Origin: Oscillospiraceae bacterium
GTDB taxonomy: Bacteria; Bacillota; Clostridia; Oscillospirales; Ruminococcaceae
Direction of reading: 5' to 3'
DNA length: 64,000 bases
Assembly: GCA_015067175.1 (NCBI GenBank)
Contig: SVMX01000001.1
Location: forward strand, 62,001-126,000
The notes under the pieces were generated by a model. It had not been told where the DNA came from. It ran no database searches and was given only the letters and a program-made list of their open reading frames with translations. The position numbers and the translations under genes were made by a program. Position 1 is the first letter of the stretch. Every line of letters starts with the position of its first letter. Shown here in pieces: positions 54,233-63,418 of the stretch.

Positions 54233-54934
54233 TCAGCTTCCGCTCATACGGTAGCCAACTCCAAGCTCGTTTTCGATAAAGCACTTTTCTCCCGGCGAAA
54301 ACCCGAACTTTTTCCTGATATTTGCCATATTTACCTGAAGCTTTTTGATACTGTTATAGTCGTTATAGCCCCATATTGCGGAGATTATCACGGAATATGT
54401 AAGCACCTTGCCGCAGTGCTCGGACAGCAGCGCCACTATGTTATACTCCGTCTGAGTGAGCTTAATCTCAACTTCATTTACAGTAACGCGGCGCGAGGGA
54501 TAGTCTATCGTAAGCGCGCCAAGCTCAAACCTGCCGCTGCTAAGCTCGCTGTCGGATACTCTGCGGAAATTTCGCAGAGCAGAGCGCACTCTCGCAACAA
54601 GCTCCGCCGAGCCGAAAGGCTTTGTCACATAGTCGTTTGCGCCCATATCAAGCGCCGCTACCTTGTCGTTCTCATCAGTGCGCGCCGAAAGCACTATCAC
54701 AGGCACTGAAGAAGTACCGCGAATATACCTTAGAAGCTCCATTCCGTCCTTATCGGGAAGTCCGAGGTCGAGTATCACAAGCTCGGGCAGATACGAGGAA
54801 AAAAGCATTTCGCCGCTTTTTGCGGAGCTAGCGCATACCACCTGATAGCCGCTTGCTTCAAGCAGGGCTGTTACAAAGCTGCGGATATTTTCCTCGTCCT
54901 CAACGATAAGTATCTTGTATTTGTTATTGCTCAA
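54233..54934 (-). CDS. OmpR/KdpE-family response regulator
   Basis: A 233-residue regulator. Receiver: acidic EDEE near residue 10, phospho-Asp in LVILDLGLPDKDG near residue 52, T/S in VIVLSAR and K in YVTKPFG. The OmpR winged helix follows (about 135-230), with LTQTEYNIVALLSEH and YSVIISAIWGYNDY. The start is TTG at 54934, seven bases after AGGAGG; an ATG at 54940 would abut the ribosome site. It overlaps the kinase gene by 11 bases. The pair resembles KdpDE, but no kdp genes lie nearby. Confidence 0.93.
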   Translation of the reverse strand: MSNNKYKILIVEDEENIRSFVTALLEASGYQVVCASSAKSGEMLFSSYLPELVILDLGLPDKDGMELLRYIRGTSSVPVIVLSARTDENDKVAALDMGANDYVTKPFGSAELVARVRSALRNFRRVSDSELSSGRFELGALTIDYPSRRVTVNEVEIKLTQTEYNIVALLSEHCGKVLTYSVIISAIWGYNDYNSIKKLQVNMANIRKKFGFSPGEKCFIENELGVGYRMSGS

Positions 54935-55976
54935 TCTCATCCTCCTCAAAATCCAGAGCGAAGCGGAAAAGTGCTCCGCCGCTCTTCTGATTTTCGGCTT
55001 TTATCTCTCCGCCGTGTGCCTTGATTATCGCGTCGCACACTGAAAGTCCAATACCGGAATTGCTTTTAGTATCAGACGGCGCAGTAATTCCGTCCCAGTA
55101 GCCTGTAAATATGGTCTTGAGCCGCTCAGCGGGTATTCCGCAGCCATCGTCTGATATTTCGAACACCGCTTTTTTATCCACCGTAAACACCCTTAGCTTC
55201 ACTGCGGTCATTCCGTCGGCATGACGGACGGAATTTTCGAGAAGATTTACTATCACCTGCTCGATAAGTATGGCGTCCATGGGTATCGAAAGGAACTCAT
55301 CGGGGAGGTCAATCTGGACATTTGCGTCAGGAAACCGCTTTCTGAACTTCTGCAGCACCGAGTCAATCAGCTCCTCCAATGCGGTCGGCGACTTTATGAG
55401 CCTGACGCTGCCGCCGTCAATTCGTGTTATCGACAGCAGATTTTCAACCATGTGCGTCAGCCACTCGGAGTCCTCTTTTATGCCGCGAAGAAGTCTTTGC
55501 TTCTGCTCATCGCTGAAGCTGTCGTAATTTTCGAGAATTGCCGAGGTAGAGCCGTATATCGTCGTCAGCGGAGTTCTTAGGTCATGCCCCACCGCGCGAA
55601 GCAGACTTGAACGCATACGTTCCTTTTCAGAGCGGGCTTTTATAGCCTCCTGATGCTTCAGTTTTGTAGTAAGCGCGCCTGTTATCAGCGTAACGATTAT
55701 CATTATTATTGCGGAAACGAGATTTTCGGGGATAGTGAAATTGAACTTGAAAAACGGGAACGTAAAAGCGAAATTCAGCGCAAGAACGCTTATCAGCGAG
55801 GAAACTATACCATAAACATAGCCCTCGGTAAAAAACGACACCAACAGCACCGCAAGCACAAATATCGCAGGTATCAGCGCAAGGCTGTCAAACGCCGAAT
55901 GAAGCGCAAGGCATATAAAGAATGCTGCGGTCAGCACCGCTGTCGTAAGCAGTATGTTTTTCACCGTTTTTTTCAA
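54924..55976 (-). CDS. KdpD-like sensor histidine kinase (lacks N-terminal KdpD domain)
   Basis: A 350-residue kinase. Four hydrophobic segments near residues 8-105 form a KdpD-type DUF4118 membrane region. The H-box is AVGHDLRTPLTTI near residue 150, the N-box LLENSVRHA near residue 260 and G-boxes follow in DDGCGIPAE and GIGLSVCDAI. The USP and KdpD N-terminal domains (about 400 residues) found in K+ sensors are missing. The start is TTG at 55976 after GGGGAGGGA; no ATG fits. The stimulus is unknown. Confidence 0.92.
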   Translation of the reverse strand: MKKTVKNILLTTAVLTAAFFICLALHSAFDSLALIPAIFVLAVLLVSFFTEGYVYGIVSSLISVLALNFAFTFPFFKFNFTIPENLVSAIIMIIVTLITGALTTKLKHQEAIKARSEKERMRSSLLRAVGHDLRTPLTTIYGSTSAILENYDSFSDEQKQRLLRGIKEDSEWLTHMVENLLSITRIDGGSVRLIKSPTALEELIDSVLQKFRKRFPDANVQIDLPDEFLSIPMDAILIEQVIVNLLENSVRHADGMTAVKLRVFTVDKKAVFEISDDGCGIPAERLKTIFTGYWDGITAPSDTKSNSGIGLSVCDAIIKAHGGEIKAENQKSGGALFRFALDFEEDEIEQ

Positions 55977-56007
55977 TCGCTTCCCTCCCCGTTCACAATA
56001 TATTAAT

Positions 56008-56036
56008 ATTTTAGCACAAAAGGGACTAATTTTCAA
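56008..56036 (-). promoter_or_regulatory. Promoter of two-component system
   Basis: Minus-strand TTGAAA (56036-56031), a 17-base spacer and TAAAAT (56013-56008), about 30 bases before the kinase start. Confidence 0.7.
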
Positions 56037-56079
56037 CTAAGAAAGAAACTTTTATATATCGAAACGACGCATATTTTCC

Positions 56080-56463
56080 CTATGAATTATGTTCACGGTC
56101 TTTTTCTGCGTTTTGCTTGCCGGACACAAAAAGCTCCCTCAGACCGAAAGCAAGCAAAAACAGCGAAAACAGCTTTGACAAAAGCTCATTCGGAACGATA
56201 TGCGAGGCAAGCGTTCCAAGCACCGCGCCAACGATACCGCCGAGGAGATATTTTTTTACAAGAGTTTTGTCGATAAGTCCGCCTTTGATGTGTATTATCA
56301 GCGACAACAGTGCTATCGGCAGAAAAAACAACAGATTTATCCCCTGTGCGGCACGCTGTTCTATTCCTGCAAAAACGGTCAGCCATATCATCAGTACAAA
56401 ACCGCCGCCAAGACCCATTGAGGCTATAACACCTGTTACAAAGCCAACTATCGCTTCTATCAT
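56080..56463 (-). CDS. Half-size TauE/SafE-type permease, second of a pair
   Basis: A 127-residue membrane protein with four hydrophobic segments: EAIVGFVTGVIASMGLGGGFVLMIWLTVF near the start, then a LLSLIIHIKGG loop. The GxGGG re-entrant motif is that of TauE/SafE (TSUP) anion exporters, normally about 250-300 residues with two such halves. Here each half is its own gene; the two overlap by four bases (ATGA) and could pair as a heterodimer. Start MIEAIVGF at 56463. Confidence 0.8.
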   Translation of the reverse strand: MIEAIVGFVTGVIASMGLGGGFVLMIWLTVFAGIEQRAAQGINLLFFLPIALLSLIIHIKGGLIDKTLVKKYLLGGIVGAVLGTLASHIVPNELLSKLFSLFLLAFGLRELFVSGKQNAEKDREHNS

Positions 56464-56801
56464 AAAAACAGCGACCTCAGCGCAGCGGCAATTATCAGCA
56501 GCCCGAATACTCTGTGCAGCCACACAGAGCTTATCTTTCGTAAAAATAACGAGCCCGCGACCGCGCCGCCAAGTCCCCACGGAATATATTGAAAGGCGGC
56601 ACCGAAATCAAGTCCACCGCCTATCCAATATGCCGCAGTTGTGACTAGGCTAAGTGCAAATATCAGCGCGACCGAGCCTGCGTGAGCCTGTTTAGCGGAA
56701 CAGCCGTCGCGCTCCAGCACGGGGACTGCGATAACACCGCCGCCCGAACCGAAAAAACCGTTAAGTCCGCCGCAGAGTAAGCCTTTAAGGAAATTTTTCA
56801 T
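56460..56801 (-). CDS. Half-size TauE/SafE-type permease, first of a pair
   Basis: A 113-residue membrane protein with four hydrophobic segments: GLLCGGLNGFFGSGGGVIAVPVL near the start with the GSGGG motif, then SVALIFALSLVTTAAYWIGG and GAVAGSLFLRKI. It is a half of the TSUP fold; the adjacent gene supplies the other half. Substrate unknown (sulfite, sulfonates or organic acids in the family). The ATG follows GGGTGATATT. Confidence 0.8.
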   Translation of the reverse strand: MKNFLKGLLCGGLNGFFGSGGGVIAVPVLERDGCSAKQAHAGSVALIFALSLVTTAAYWIGGGLDFGAAFQYIPWGLGGAVAGSLFLRKISSVWLHRVFGLLIIAAALRSLFL

Positions 56802-56886
56802 AATATCACCCGCATTAGTTTGTGCGGTTTCCGCGGAATTATAAACCTTTTGCGCGATAAAAAGCAGATTTCGTCATAAAATTAAA

Positions 56887-56909
56887 AAGGGCAAGCATAG
56901 CTTACCCTT
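56887..56909 (-). terminator. Terminator after flavodoxin-like gene
   Basis: A 10-bp stem, AAGGGCAAGC / GCTTACCCTT, with a 3-base loop and TTT after it on the minus strand, 7 bases past the stop. Confidence 0.8.
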
Positions 56910-56915
56910 AAAACA

Positions 56916-57401
56916 CTACATCTTCATCATAACAAGCGCTAACAGACCCTCAAGATACTCCTCCGAGTAAAAATCGCCGCCATCTCTGAACATCTTGATA
57001 GCGTCATCGTACTCGGGCTTGTTCTCTTTTTCAAGGCTCTTACGCACCATCGAAAGCATCATCTTGTACATTCCCTTGAGCTTGGAAATATCAAGTCCTC
57101 CTGGGAGATAGAACATCGGACACTCGGGCTTGTTCGCGTCTTTTACTATCTCGGTGTTCTTGTCGGACAGCGGATTCATGCCTACTGCCGCAAGAGCGCA
57201 TACATTCCACTGTTTTTTCGCCTTGTCAAAACCTGTAATCTTGTTCGCAAAGACCCAGCCCATAAACACTACATCTGCGCCCTTTTCGACCTTTTTCTTT
57301 GCCTCGCTGAGAGAGTATGCGGGCAGACCTGTTTTCTCCGCAAGCGTTTCGGCGTAGCGCTTAGTGAAGCCTGAATTTGATTCGTATATTATAGCTTTCA
57401 T
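56916..57401 (-). CDS. Flavodoxin-fold protein
   Basis: A 161-residue protein. The N-terminus MKAIIYESNSGFTKRYAETLAE has the flavodoxin phosphate-loop pattern (YxSxxGxT), though with SNSGF the loop is unusual. VVFMGWVFANKITG and PMFYLPGGLDISKLKGMYK fit the flavodoxin_5-type family, whose members act as FMN electron carriers or protoporphyrinogen oxidases. The start at 57401 follows AAAGGGAAAAAC. Monocistronic and divergent from ilvBN. Confidence 0.8.
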   Translation of the reverse strand: MKAIIYESNSGFTKRYAETLAEKTGLPAYSLSEAKKKVEKGADVVFMGWVFANKITGFDKAKKQWNVCALAAVGMNPLSDKNTEIVKDANKPECPMFYLPGGLDISKLKGMYKMMLSMVRKSLEKENKPEYDDAIKMFRDGGDFYSEEYLEGLLALVMMKM

Positions 57402-57431
57402 GTTTTTCCCTTTCAATAATGTATTTGATTA

Positions 57432-57461
57432 ATTTTACCACACAGGGACAGGGTTTGTCAA
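57432..57461 (-). promoter_or_regulatory. Promoter of flavodoxin-like gene
   Basis: Minus-strand TTGACA (57461-57456), an 18-base spacer and TAAAAT (57437-57432). Confidence 0.7.
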
Positions 57462-57534
57462 TAAGCTTTAACGCTGTAATGCATTTTAGCCAAAAAGAAG
57501 TGAAGAAAATCATAAAAATACGTTACATATTTTA

Positions 57535-57564
57535 TTGACATCTCTGCGGTAACTGTGATAAAAT
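57535..57564 (+). promoter_or_regulatory. Promoter of ilvBN
   Basis: TTGACA (57535-57540), an 18-base spacer and TAAAAT (57559-57564). The leader of about 35 bases leaves no room for an attenuator or T-box. Confidence 0.7.
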
Positions 57565-57602
57565 ATCAGGTGTATTACTATATAAAGAAAGGCAGAAAGA
57601 CC

Positions 57603-59291
57603 ATGTTATTAAACGGCTCTGATATAATCGTTGAATGTCTGCTTGAGCAGGGCGCCGACACTGTTTTCGGCTATCCCGGCGGCGCAGTGCTGAATATCTA
57701 CGACAGTCTGTACAAATACAGCGATAAAATACACCACATCATCACCTCCCACGAACAAGGGGCCTGTCACGCCGCGGACGGCTATGCGCGCTCCACTGGC
57801 AAAACAGGCGTTGTTATTGCGACCTCGGGACCTGGTGCGACTAACCTTATTACAGGTATCGCGACAGCATATATGGACTCCGTGCCGCTGGTTGCGATAA
57901 CAGGCAACGTTTCCCGAAATCTGCTCGGACTGGACAGCTTTCAGGAGGTAGATATCACAGGCATAACCATGCCCATCACAAAGCACAATTTCATCGTGCA
58001 GAATGTTGAGGACCTCGCCGACACACTTCGCCTTGCATTCAAAATCGCAGGCAGCGGCAGAAAAGGCCCTGTCCTTGTGGATATCCCCAAGGATATCACT
58101 GCGATGAGCACCGAATATACGCCTATGCCCGCTGCGGCTCCCGAGCCTTTTGCCGCTCCCGATGAGGAGGCTATCAACAAGGCAGTGCAGCTTATCGCCG
58201 AGGCAAAGCGCCCCTACATCTACACAGGCGGCGGCGTTATCAGCTCAAATGCTTCCGCCGAGCTCAAACAGCTTGCCGAGCTTTGCGACGCGCCTGTCTC
58301 TTCGTCGCTTATGGGTCAGGGCGCTTATGACGAGACTGACCGCCGCTATATCGGTATGCTTGGTATGCACGGCACTGTCAAGGCTGCCTATGCGCTCAAT
58401 CACTGCGACCTTTTCATCGGAATAGGCACGCGTTTCTCTGACAGAGTTACGGGCGACACTTCCGTTTTCGGAAAGAACGCCAAGATGATACATATTGATA
58501 TCGACCCTGCGGAATTCAACAAAAATATCGACGTTTGCACAACGATAAACGGCGATGTTGCAGAGGTGCTGAAAAAGCTTAACAGCAAGCTTACACAGAA
58601 GCACAACCCCGAATGGTGCACCGAGATACTCGACGGTGACTTTGGCGAGCCTGTTCAGGTAGGAACAGAGGCTCTCCCCGTTACTCCGCAGATGGTAATT
58701 AAAAAGCTTGACGAGCTTACAAGCGGCGAGGCGATAATCTCGACCGAGGTAGGACAAAATCAGATGTGGGCAGCACAGTATTACGATTTCAAAAAGCCGC
58801 GTCACTTTGTTTCCTCGGGAGGTCTGGGTACGATGGGCTTCGGTCTGGGAGCTTCTCTCGGCGCTAAGGTAGGAAACCCCGACAAGACCGTTGTAAACAT
58901 CGCAGGTGACGGAAGCTTTGCAATGAACCTCAACGAGCTTATTACCGCTTCCACACACGGAATAAACATAATTCAGCTTGTTATTAACAACCATGTTCTC
59001 GGCATGGTGCGCCAGTGGCAGAGATTGTTCTACAACAAGCATTTCAGCCAGACTACGCTTGACGCGCGTCACATCGACTATGTAAAGCTTGGCGAGGCGT
59101 TCAACATAAAAACGTTTGTCATCGAAAAGTGCGAGGATATCGAGCCTGTACTTACAAACGCGCTGGAGATATCAAAATCCGCGCCTGTTATGATAGAAGT
59201 GCGTATCGACCGCGACATCAATGTGCTTCCCATGATACCCGCGGGAAAGCCCGTTGTTGACCCGATAACCCACATTGATACGGAGGAATAA
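57603..59291 (+). CDS. ilvB: Acetolactate synthase large subunit
   Basis: A 562-residue TPP enzyme, the first common step of valine, leucine and isoleucine synthesis. The catalytic glutamate is in TSHEQGACHAADGYAR near residue 47, ATSGPGATNLITG follows, the FAD-type middle domain has GIGTRFSDRVTGD and the TPP site is GDGSFAMNLNELITA near residue 440. MLLNGSDI at 57603 follows AAAGG; the family begins this way. It is followed at 3 bases by ilvN. Confidence 0.95.
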   Translation: MLLNGSDIIVECLLEQGADTVFGYPGGAVLNIYDSLYKYSDKIHHIITSHEQGACHAADGYARSTGKTGVVIATSGPGATNLITGIATAYMDSVPLVAITGNVSRNLLGLDSFQEVDITGITMPITKHNFIVQNVEDLADTLRLAFKIAGSGRKGPVLVDIPKDITAMSTEYTPMPAAAPEPFAAPDEEAINKAVQLIAEAKRPYIYTGGGVISSNASAELKQLAELCDAPVSSSLMGQGAYDETDRRYIGMLGMHGTVKAAYALNHCDLFIGIGTRFSDRVTGDTSVFGKNAKMIHIDIDPAEFNKNIDVCTTINGDVAEVLKKLNSKLTQKHNPEWCTEILDGDFGEPVQVGTEALPVTPQMVIKKLDELTSGEAIISTEVGQNQMWAAQYYDFKKPRHFVSSGGLGTMGFGLGASLGAKVGNPDKTVVNIAGDGSFAMNLNELITASTHGINIIQLVINNHVLGMVRQWQRLFYNKHFSQTTLDARHIDYVKLGEAFNIKTFVIEKCEDIEPVLTNALEISKSAPVMIEVRIDRDINVLPMIPAGKPVVDPITHIDTEE

Positions 59292-59294
59292 GAC

Positions 59295-59765
59295 ATGAAA
59301 GAATATGTATTATCCGTAAAAGTTGACAATAACAACGGTGTGCTTCTGCGTGTTGCAAGCTTGTTCAGTCGCAGATTTTTCAACATCAAGAGCCTCAACG
59401 TTGCAGAAACCGAAACTCCCGAAATATCACGAATGACCATCGTTGTAGCAGGCGACAGAAAAATACTGGAGCAGATAAAAAACCAGCTTTTGAAGCTTTA
59501 CGAGGTGCAGGAGGTAAATATCCTCGAAAATGCGGTATGCCGTGAGCATATACTAATCCGCGCAGGAAAAAGCGAGGACGACCGCCACAAGATAATCGAA
59601 ATTGCAAACCTCTACCGCGCAAAGCCTGTTGATATCCACACCGACAGCATAATGCTGGAGCTTACAGGCGAGCCTGCAAAGATCGACAGCTTTATCAGCC
59701 TTTTGAAGCCGTTCGGCATCGTCAAGATGGTAAGAAGCGGTATTTCCGCACTGGAAAGAGATTAA
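59295..59765 (+). CDS. ilvN: Acetolactate synthase small (regulatory) subunit
   Basis: A 156-residue ACT-domain protein that activates IlvB and gives it valine feedback. It begins KEYVLSVKVDNNNGVLLRVASLFSRRFFNIKSLNVAETE, the classic ACT valine-binding pattern, and a second ACT-like half ends FGIVKMVRSGISALERD. GAGGAATAAGAC precedes the ATG. Confidence 0.96.
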   Translation: MKEYVLSVKVDNNNGVLLRVASLFSRRFFNIKSLNVAETETPEISRMTIVVAGDRKILEQIKNQLLKLYEVQEVNILENAVCREHILIRAGKSEDDRHKIIEIANLYRAKPVDIHTDSIMLELTGEPAKIDSFISLLKPFGIVKMVRSGISALERD

Positions 59766-59785
59766 CACGGTAAAACGTGTTTGCG

Positions 59786-59815
59786 AGGGCGGCTTTGTCT
59801 GCCCTTGTTTATTTT
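59786..59815 (+). terminator. Terminator after ilvBN
   Basis: Short stem AGGGC / GCCCT with TTGTTTATTTT after it. Weak but well placed. Confidence 0.55.
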
Positions 59816-59878
59816 GCACTATAACAGTTAATAGCTTATAACGCTGAACGGTAATTTCTACAAAATTCGAAATAGGGA

Positions 59879-59907
59879 TTGACAAAAGTTTAACAGCAGT
59901 GTAAAAT
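59879..59907 (+). promoter_or_regulatory. Promoter of adhE
   Basis: TTGACA (59879-59884), a 17-base spacer and TAAAAT (59902-59907). The leader is about 105 bases. I found TTAAC fragments nearby but no complete Rex site (TTGTTAA-N6-TTAACAA). Confidence 0.8.
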
Positions 59908-60018
59908 AGTATTAACACATATAAAGGATATCATATAAATATCCGCGCAGGGCATAATAAGCCTTGCCGCTGTGTCAGAAGATCACGGCTTATCCATGAA
60001 CTACAAGGAGAAAACGCT

Positions 60019-62643
60019 ATGAACAACTACGAAATTGTAGACAGCACAAAAAAGCTTGAAGCCGCTTTCGCTAAAGTAAGAAAGGCGCAGAAGGCTTTCG
60101 CAGAGTATACTCAGGAGCAGGTTGACAAGATTTTCCTTGCTGCCGCGTCTGCTGCCAACAAGCAGAGGATTCCCCTTGCGAAAATGGCTGTTGAGGAAAC
60201 AGGCATGGGCGTTATTGAGGACAAGGTTATCAAGAACAACTACGCATCAGAGCATATCTACAACGCTTACAAAGAAACAAAGACCTGCGGTATAATCGAA
60301 CGCGACGAGTCTGCGGGCATCACAAAGGTCGCAGAGCCTATCGGCGTTATTGCCGCTGTTATTCCCACAACTAACCCTACATCTACCGCGATATTCAAGA
60401 CGCTTATCGCGCTTAAAACAAGAAACGGTATAATAATCAGCCCCCACCCCAGAGCTAAGAAGTCCACCATTGAGGCGGCAAAGATAGTTCTTGAAGCTGC
60501 CGTTAAGGCAGGCGCTCCCGAGGGCATAATCAACTGGATAGACGTTCCCTCATTGGAGCTTACCAATATGGTAATGAAAGAGGCTGACATAATCCTCGCA
60601 ACAGGCGGTCCCGGCATGGTAAAGGCTGCTTACTCCAGCGGAAAGCCCGCACTTGGCGTTGGCGCAGGTAACACACCTGCTATCATAGATGAATCCGCTG
60701 ACGTGCTGAAAGCTGTAAGCTCCATAATCCACTCCAAGACCTTTGACAACGGCATGATCTGCGCGTCTGAGCAGAGCGTTATCGTTGTAGGAAAGCTTTA
60801 CGACAAGGTAAAGAAAGAGTTCGAAGCGCGCGGCTGCTACTTCCTTAAAGAAAAAGAGCTTGACAAGGTACGCAAGACAATCATCATCAACGGCTCTCTT
60901 AACGCTAAGATAGTTGGTCAGAGCGCTTACACCATCGCAAAGCTTGCAAAAGTGGACGTACCCGAAAGCACCAAGATACTCATTGGCGAGGTTGAGAGCG
61001 TTGACATCTCCGAGGAGTTTGCTCACGAAAAGCTCTCCCCTGTTCTCGCTATGTACAAGGCTAAAAACTTCGCTGAGGCGCTCGACAAGGCAGACAGACT
61101 TATCGCAGACGGCGGCTACGGTCATACTGCTTCCCTCTACATCAACGAGGTGACAGAGCGCGAAAAGATACACGAATACGCAGAGCGCATGAAGACCTGT
61201 CGTATGCTTATTAACACACCCTCCTCGCACGGCGGTATCGGTGACCTTTACAATTTCAGCCTTGCGCCTTCCCTTACTCTCGGCTGCGGAAGCTGGGGCG
61301 GAAACTCTGTTTCCGAAAACGTAGGCGTAAAGCACCTGCTGAACATCAAAACGCTTGCTGAGAGGAGAGAGAATATGCTTTGGTTTAGAGCACCAGAAAA
61401 GGTATACATCAAAAAGGGCTGTCTGCCTGTTGCTCTCGCTGAGCTTAAACAGGTCATGGGCAAGAAGCGTGCGTTTATCGTAACCGACAGCTTCCTGTTC
61501 AAGAATGGCTATACAAAGTGCATCACCGACAAATTAGACGAAATGGGCATCACCCATACGACATTCTCCGATGTTGAGTCTGACCCCACCCTCGCTTCCG
61601 CAAAGGCGGGCGCAAAGGTAATGGAGAGCTTTGAGCCTGACTGCATCATCGCTGTCGGCGGCGGCTCCGCTATGGACGCGGCTAAGATCATGTGGGTACT
61701 TTACGAGCACCCCGACGCTGACTTCATGGATATGGCTATGCGCTTCATTGATATCCGCAAGAGAGTTTATACATTCCCGAAGATGGGCGAAAAGGCTTAT
61801 TTCATCGCCGTTCCCACCTCCGCAGGTACAGGCTCGGAGGTAACCCCCTTTGCCGTTATCACAGACGAGCAGACAGGCACGAAATACCCCCTTGCCGACT
61901 ATGAGCTTATGCCCAACATGGCTATCGTTGACTGCGACCTCATGATGACTGGCCCGCAGAGCCTCACCTCAGCTTCGGGTATCGACGCAGTTACTCACGA
62001 CCTTGAGGCACTGGTTTCTGTGATGGCTACCGACTACACAGACGGTCTTGCCATGAGAAGCCTTAAGATGATATTTGATTATCTGCCCAGAGCCTACGAC
62101 AGTGCCGCAAAGGGCGCTTCCTACGATTATGAAGCGCGAGAGAAGATGGCAAATGCCGCAACCATGGCAGGTATGGCTTTCGCTAATGCATTCCTCGGCG
62201 TGTGCCACTCCATGGCTCACAAGCTGGGCGCGTTCCATCATCTGCCCCACGGCGTTGCAAATGCACTGCTGATAAACGAGGTAATACGCTTCAACATGGT
62301 AGAAGCTCCCGCAAAAATGGGAACATTCTCCCAGTACGACCACCCGAAGACACTTGCAAAGTATGCTGAAGTCGCTGAGTATCTCGGTATCAAGGGCAAG
62401 AATGCTGAGGACAAGGTCGAGGGTCTGATAAAGAAGATAGACGAGCTTAAGGCTAGAATAGGCATAAAATCCTGCATCAAGGACTACGGCGTTGACGAAA
62501 AGGACTTCCTCGACAGGCTGGACGATATGGTAGAGCAGGCATTTGACGACCAGTGCACAGGCGCTAACCCCAGATACCCGCTGATGAAGGAGATAAAGCA
62601 GATGTATCTCAACGCATACTACGGCACTCACGAAAAGGTATAA
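60019..62643 (+). CDS. adhE: Bifunctional aldehyde-alcohol dehydrogenase
   Basis: An 874-residue two-domain enzyme that reduces acetyl-CoA to ethanol with two NADH. The N-terminal aldehyde dehydrogenase (about 1-440) carries the catalytic cysteine in TFDNGMICASEQSV near residue 251. A linker leads to the Fe-dependent alcohol dehydrogenase (about 455-874) with the NAD loop AVGGGSAMDAAK, TSAGTGSEVTPFAVITD and the metal-site region SMAHKLGAFHHLPHGVANAL. It is the classic spirosome-forming AdhE. AAGGAG precedes the ATG. It is co-transcribed with the small kinase 15 bases downstream. Confidence 0.97.
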   Translation: MNNYEIVDSTKKLEAAFAKVRKAQKAFAEYTQEQVDKIFLAAASAANKQRIPLAKMAVEETGMGVIEDKVIKNNYASEHIYNAYKETKTCGIIERDESAGITKVAEPIGVIAAVIPTTNPTSTAIFKTLIALKTRNGIIISPHPRAKKSTIEAAKIVLEAAVKAGAPEGIINWIDVPSLELTNMVMKEADIILATGGPGMVKAAYSSGKPALGVGAGNTPAIIDESADVLKAVSSIIHSKTFDNGMICASEQSVIVVGKLYDKVKKEFEARGCYFLKEKELDKVRKTIIINGSLNAKIVGQSAYTIAKLAKVDVPESTKILIGEVESVDISEEFAHEKLSPVLAMYKAKNFAEALDKADRLIADGGYGHTASLYINEVTEREKIHEYAERMKTCRMLINTPSSHGGIGDLYNFSLAPSLTLGCGSWGGNSVSENVGVKHLLNIKTLAERRENMLWFRAPEKVYIKKGCLPVALAELKQVMGKKRAFIVTDSFLFKNGYTKCITDKLDEMGITHTTFSDVESDPTLASAKAGAKVMESFEPDCIIAVGGGSAMDAAKIMWVLYEHPDADFMDMAMRFIDIRKRVYTFPKMGEKAYFIAVPTSAGTGSEVTPFAVITDEQTGTKYPLADYELMPNMAIVDCDLMMTGPQSLTSASGIDAVTHDLEALVSVMATDYTDGLAMRSLKMIFDYLPRAYDSAAKGASYDYEAREKMANAATMAGMAFANAFLGVCHSMAHKLGAFHHLPHGVANALLINEVIRFNMVEAPAKMGTFSQYDHPKTLAKYAEVAEYLGIKGKNAEDKVEGLIKKIDELKARIGIKSCIKDYGVDEKDFLDRLDDMVEQAFDDQCTGANPRYPLMKEIKQMYLNAYYGTHEKV

Positions 62644-62657
62644 GGAGGAACGTTACG

Positions 62658-63404
62658 ATGGCAGACAATATTATTGCAGTTAGAACAGGCAAAACAGTTT
62701 ACCGCGAGGGCGACTACGCTGTCAAGGTGTTTGACGAGGACTACGCAAAGCCTGACGTTCTTAACGAAGCGCTCAATCAAGCGCGTGTTGAGAATATCGG
62801 AATAAACGTTCCCAAGGTCATCGAGGTTAAGACCGTAGACGGCAAGTGGGCTATCGTTTCTGAGTTTATCGAGGGCAAGACCCTTGCACAGCTCATGCAG
62901 GAGAACCCCGACAAGCTCGACACTTATCTCGAGATGTTCGTTGACCTGCAGATGCAGGTACACGCCGCAAAGTGCCCCATGCTCGGCAAGCTGAAAGATA
63001 AGATGAACCGCAAGATATCCGAGGCTGACCTTGACGCAACAACACGTTATGAGCTGCACACACGCCTTGAAAGTATGCCAAAGCATACAAAGGTATGCCA
63101 CGGAGATTTCAACCCCTCCAACATCATTGTTAAGGCTGACGGCACACCGTATATCCTCGACTGGTCGCACGTTACACAGGGCAACGCTTCCGCAGACGTG
63201 GCAAGAACATATCTGCTGTTCACACTTACAGGTGATGAAGCTCTTGCCGCAAAGTATCTTGACCTGTTCAGCAAAAAGAGCGACACCGCAAAGCAGTATA
63301 TCCAGAAATGGCTGCCCATCGTTGCGGCTTCGCAGTCCGTTAAAGGCAAGGCAGAGGAGCGCGAGTTCCTGCTGAGCTGGGTAAACGTAGTTGACTACGA
63401 ATAA
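62658..63404 (+). CDS. APH/choline-kinase-like phosphotransferase
   Basis: A 248-residue kinase-fold protein of the aminoglycoside phosphotransferase (APH) superfamily. The catalytic loop is CHGDFNPSNIIV near residue 148, the metal-binding DW is in YILDWSH near residue 168, and the nucleotide lysine lies in YAVKVFDED near residue 21. The gene follows adhE by 15 bases with AAGGAGG, so it is made with AdhE; the natural substrate is unknown, possibly a small alcohol or sugar. Antibiotic resistance is not supported by the context. Confidence 0.85.
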   Translation: MADNIIAVRTGKTVYREGDYAVKVFDEDYAKPDVLNEALNQARVENIGINVPKVIEVKTVDGKWAIVSEFIEGKTLAQLMQENPDKLDTYLEMFVDLQMQVHAAKCPMLGKLKDKMNRKISEADLDATTRYELHTRLESMPKHTKVCHGDFNPSNIIVKADGTPYILDWSHVTQGNASADVARTYLLFTLTGDEALAAKYLDLFSKKSDTAKQYIQKWLPIVAASQSVKGKAEEREFLLSWVNVVDYE

Positions 63405-63418
63405 TTCACATACACCAA

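Noticed and set aside
54233-55976. True KdpDE potassium sensor
   Set aside because: The kinase lacks the KdpD N-terminal domains and no kdpABC is in the window.
59821-60018. A possible Rex operator at adhE
   Set aside because: Only TTAAC half-sites; the complete inverted repeat is missing.
62658-63404. Aminoglycoside resistance gene
   Set aside because: Only superfamily motifs are shared; context is a metabolic operon and no mobile element is near.
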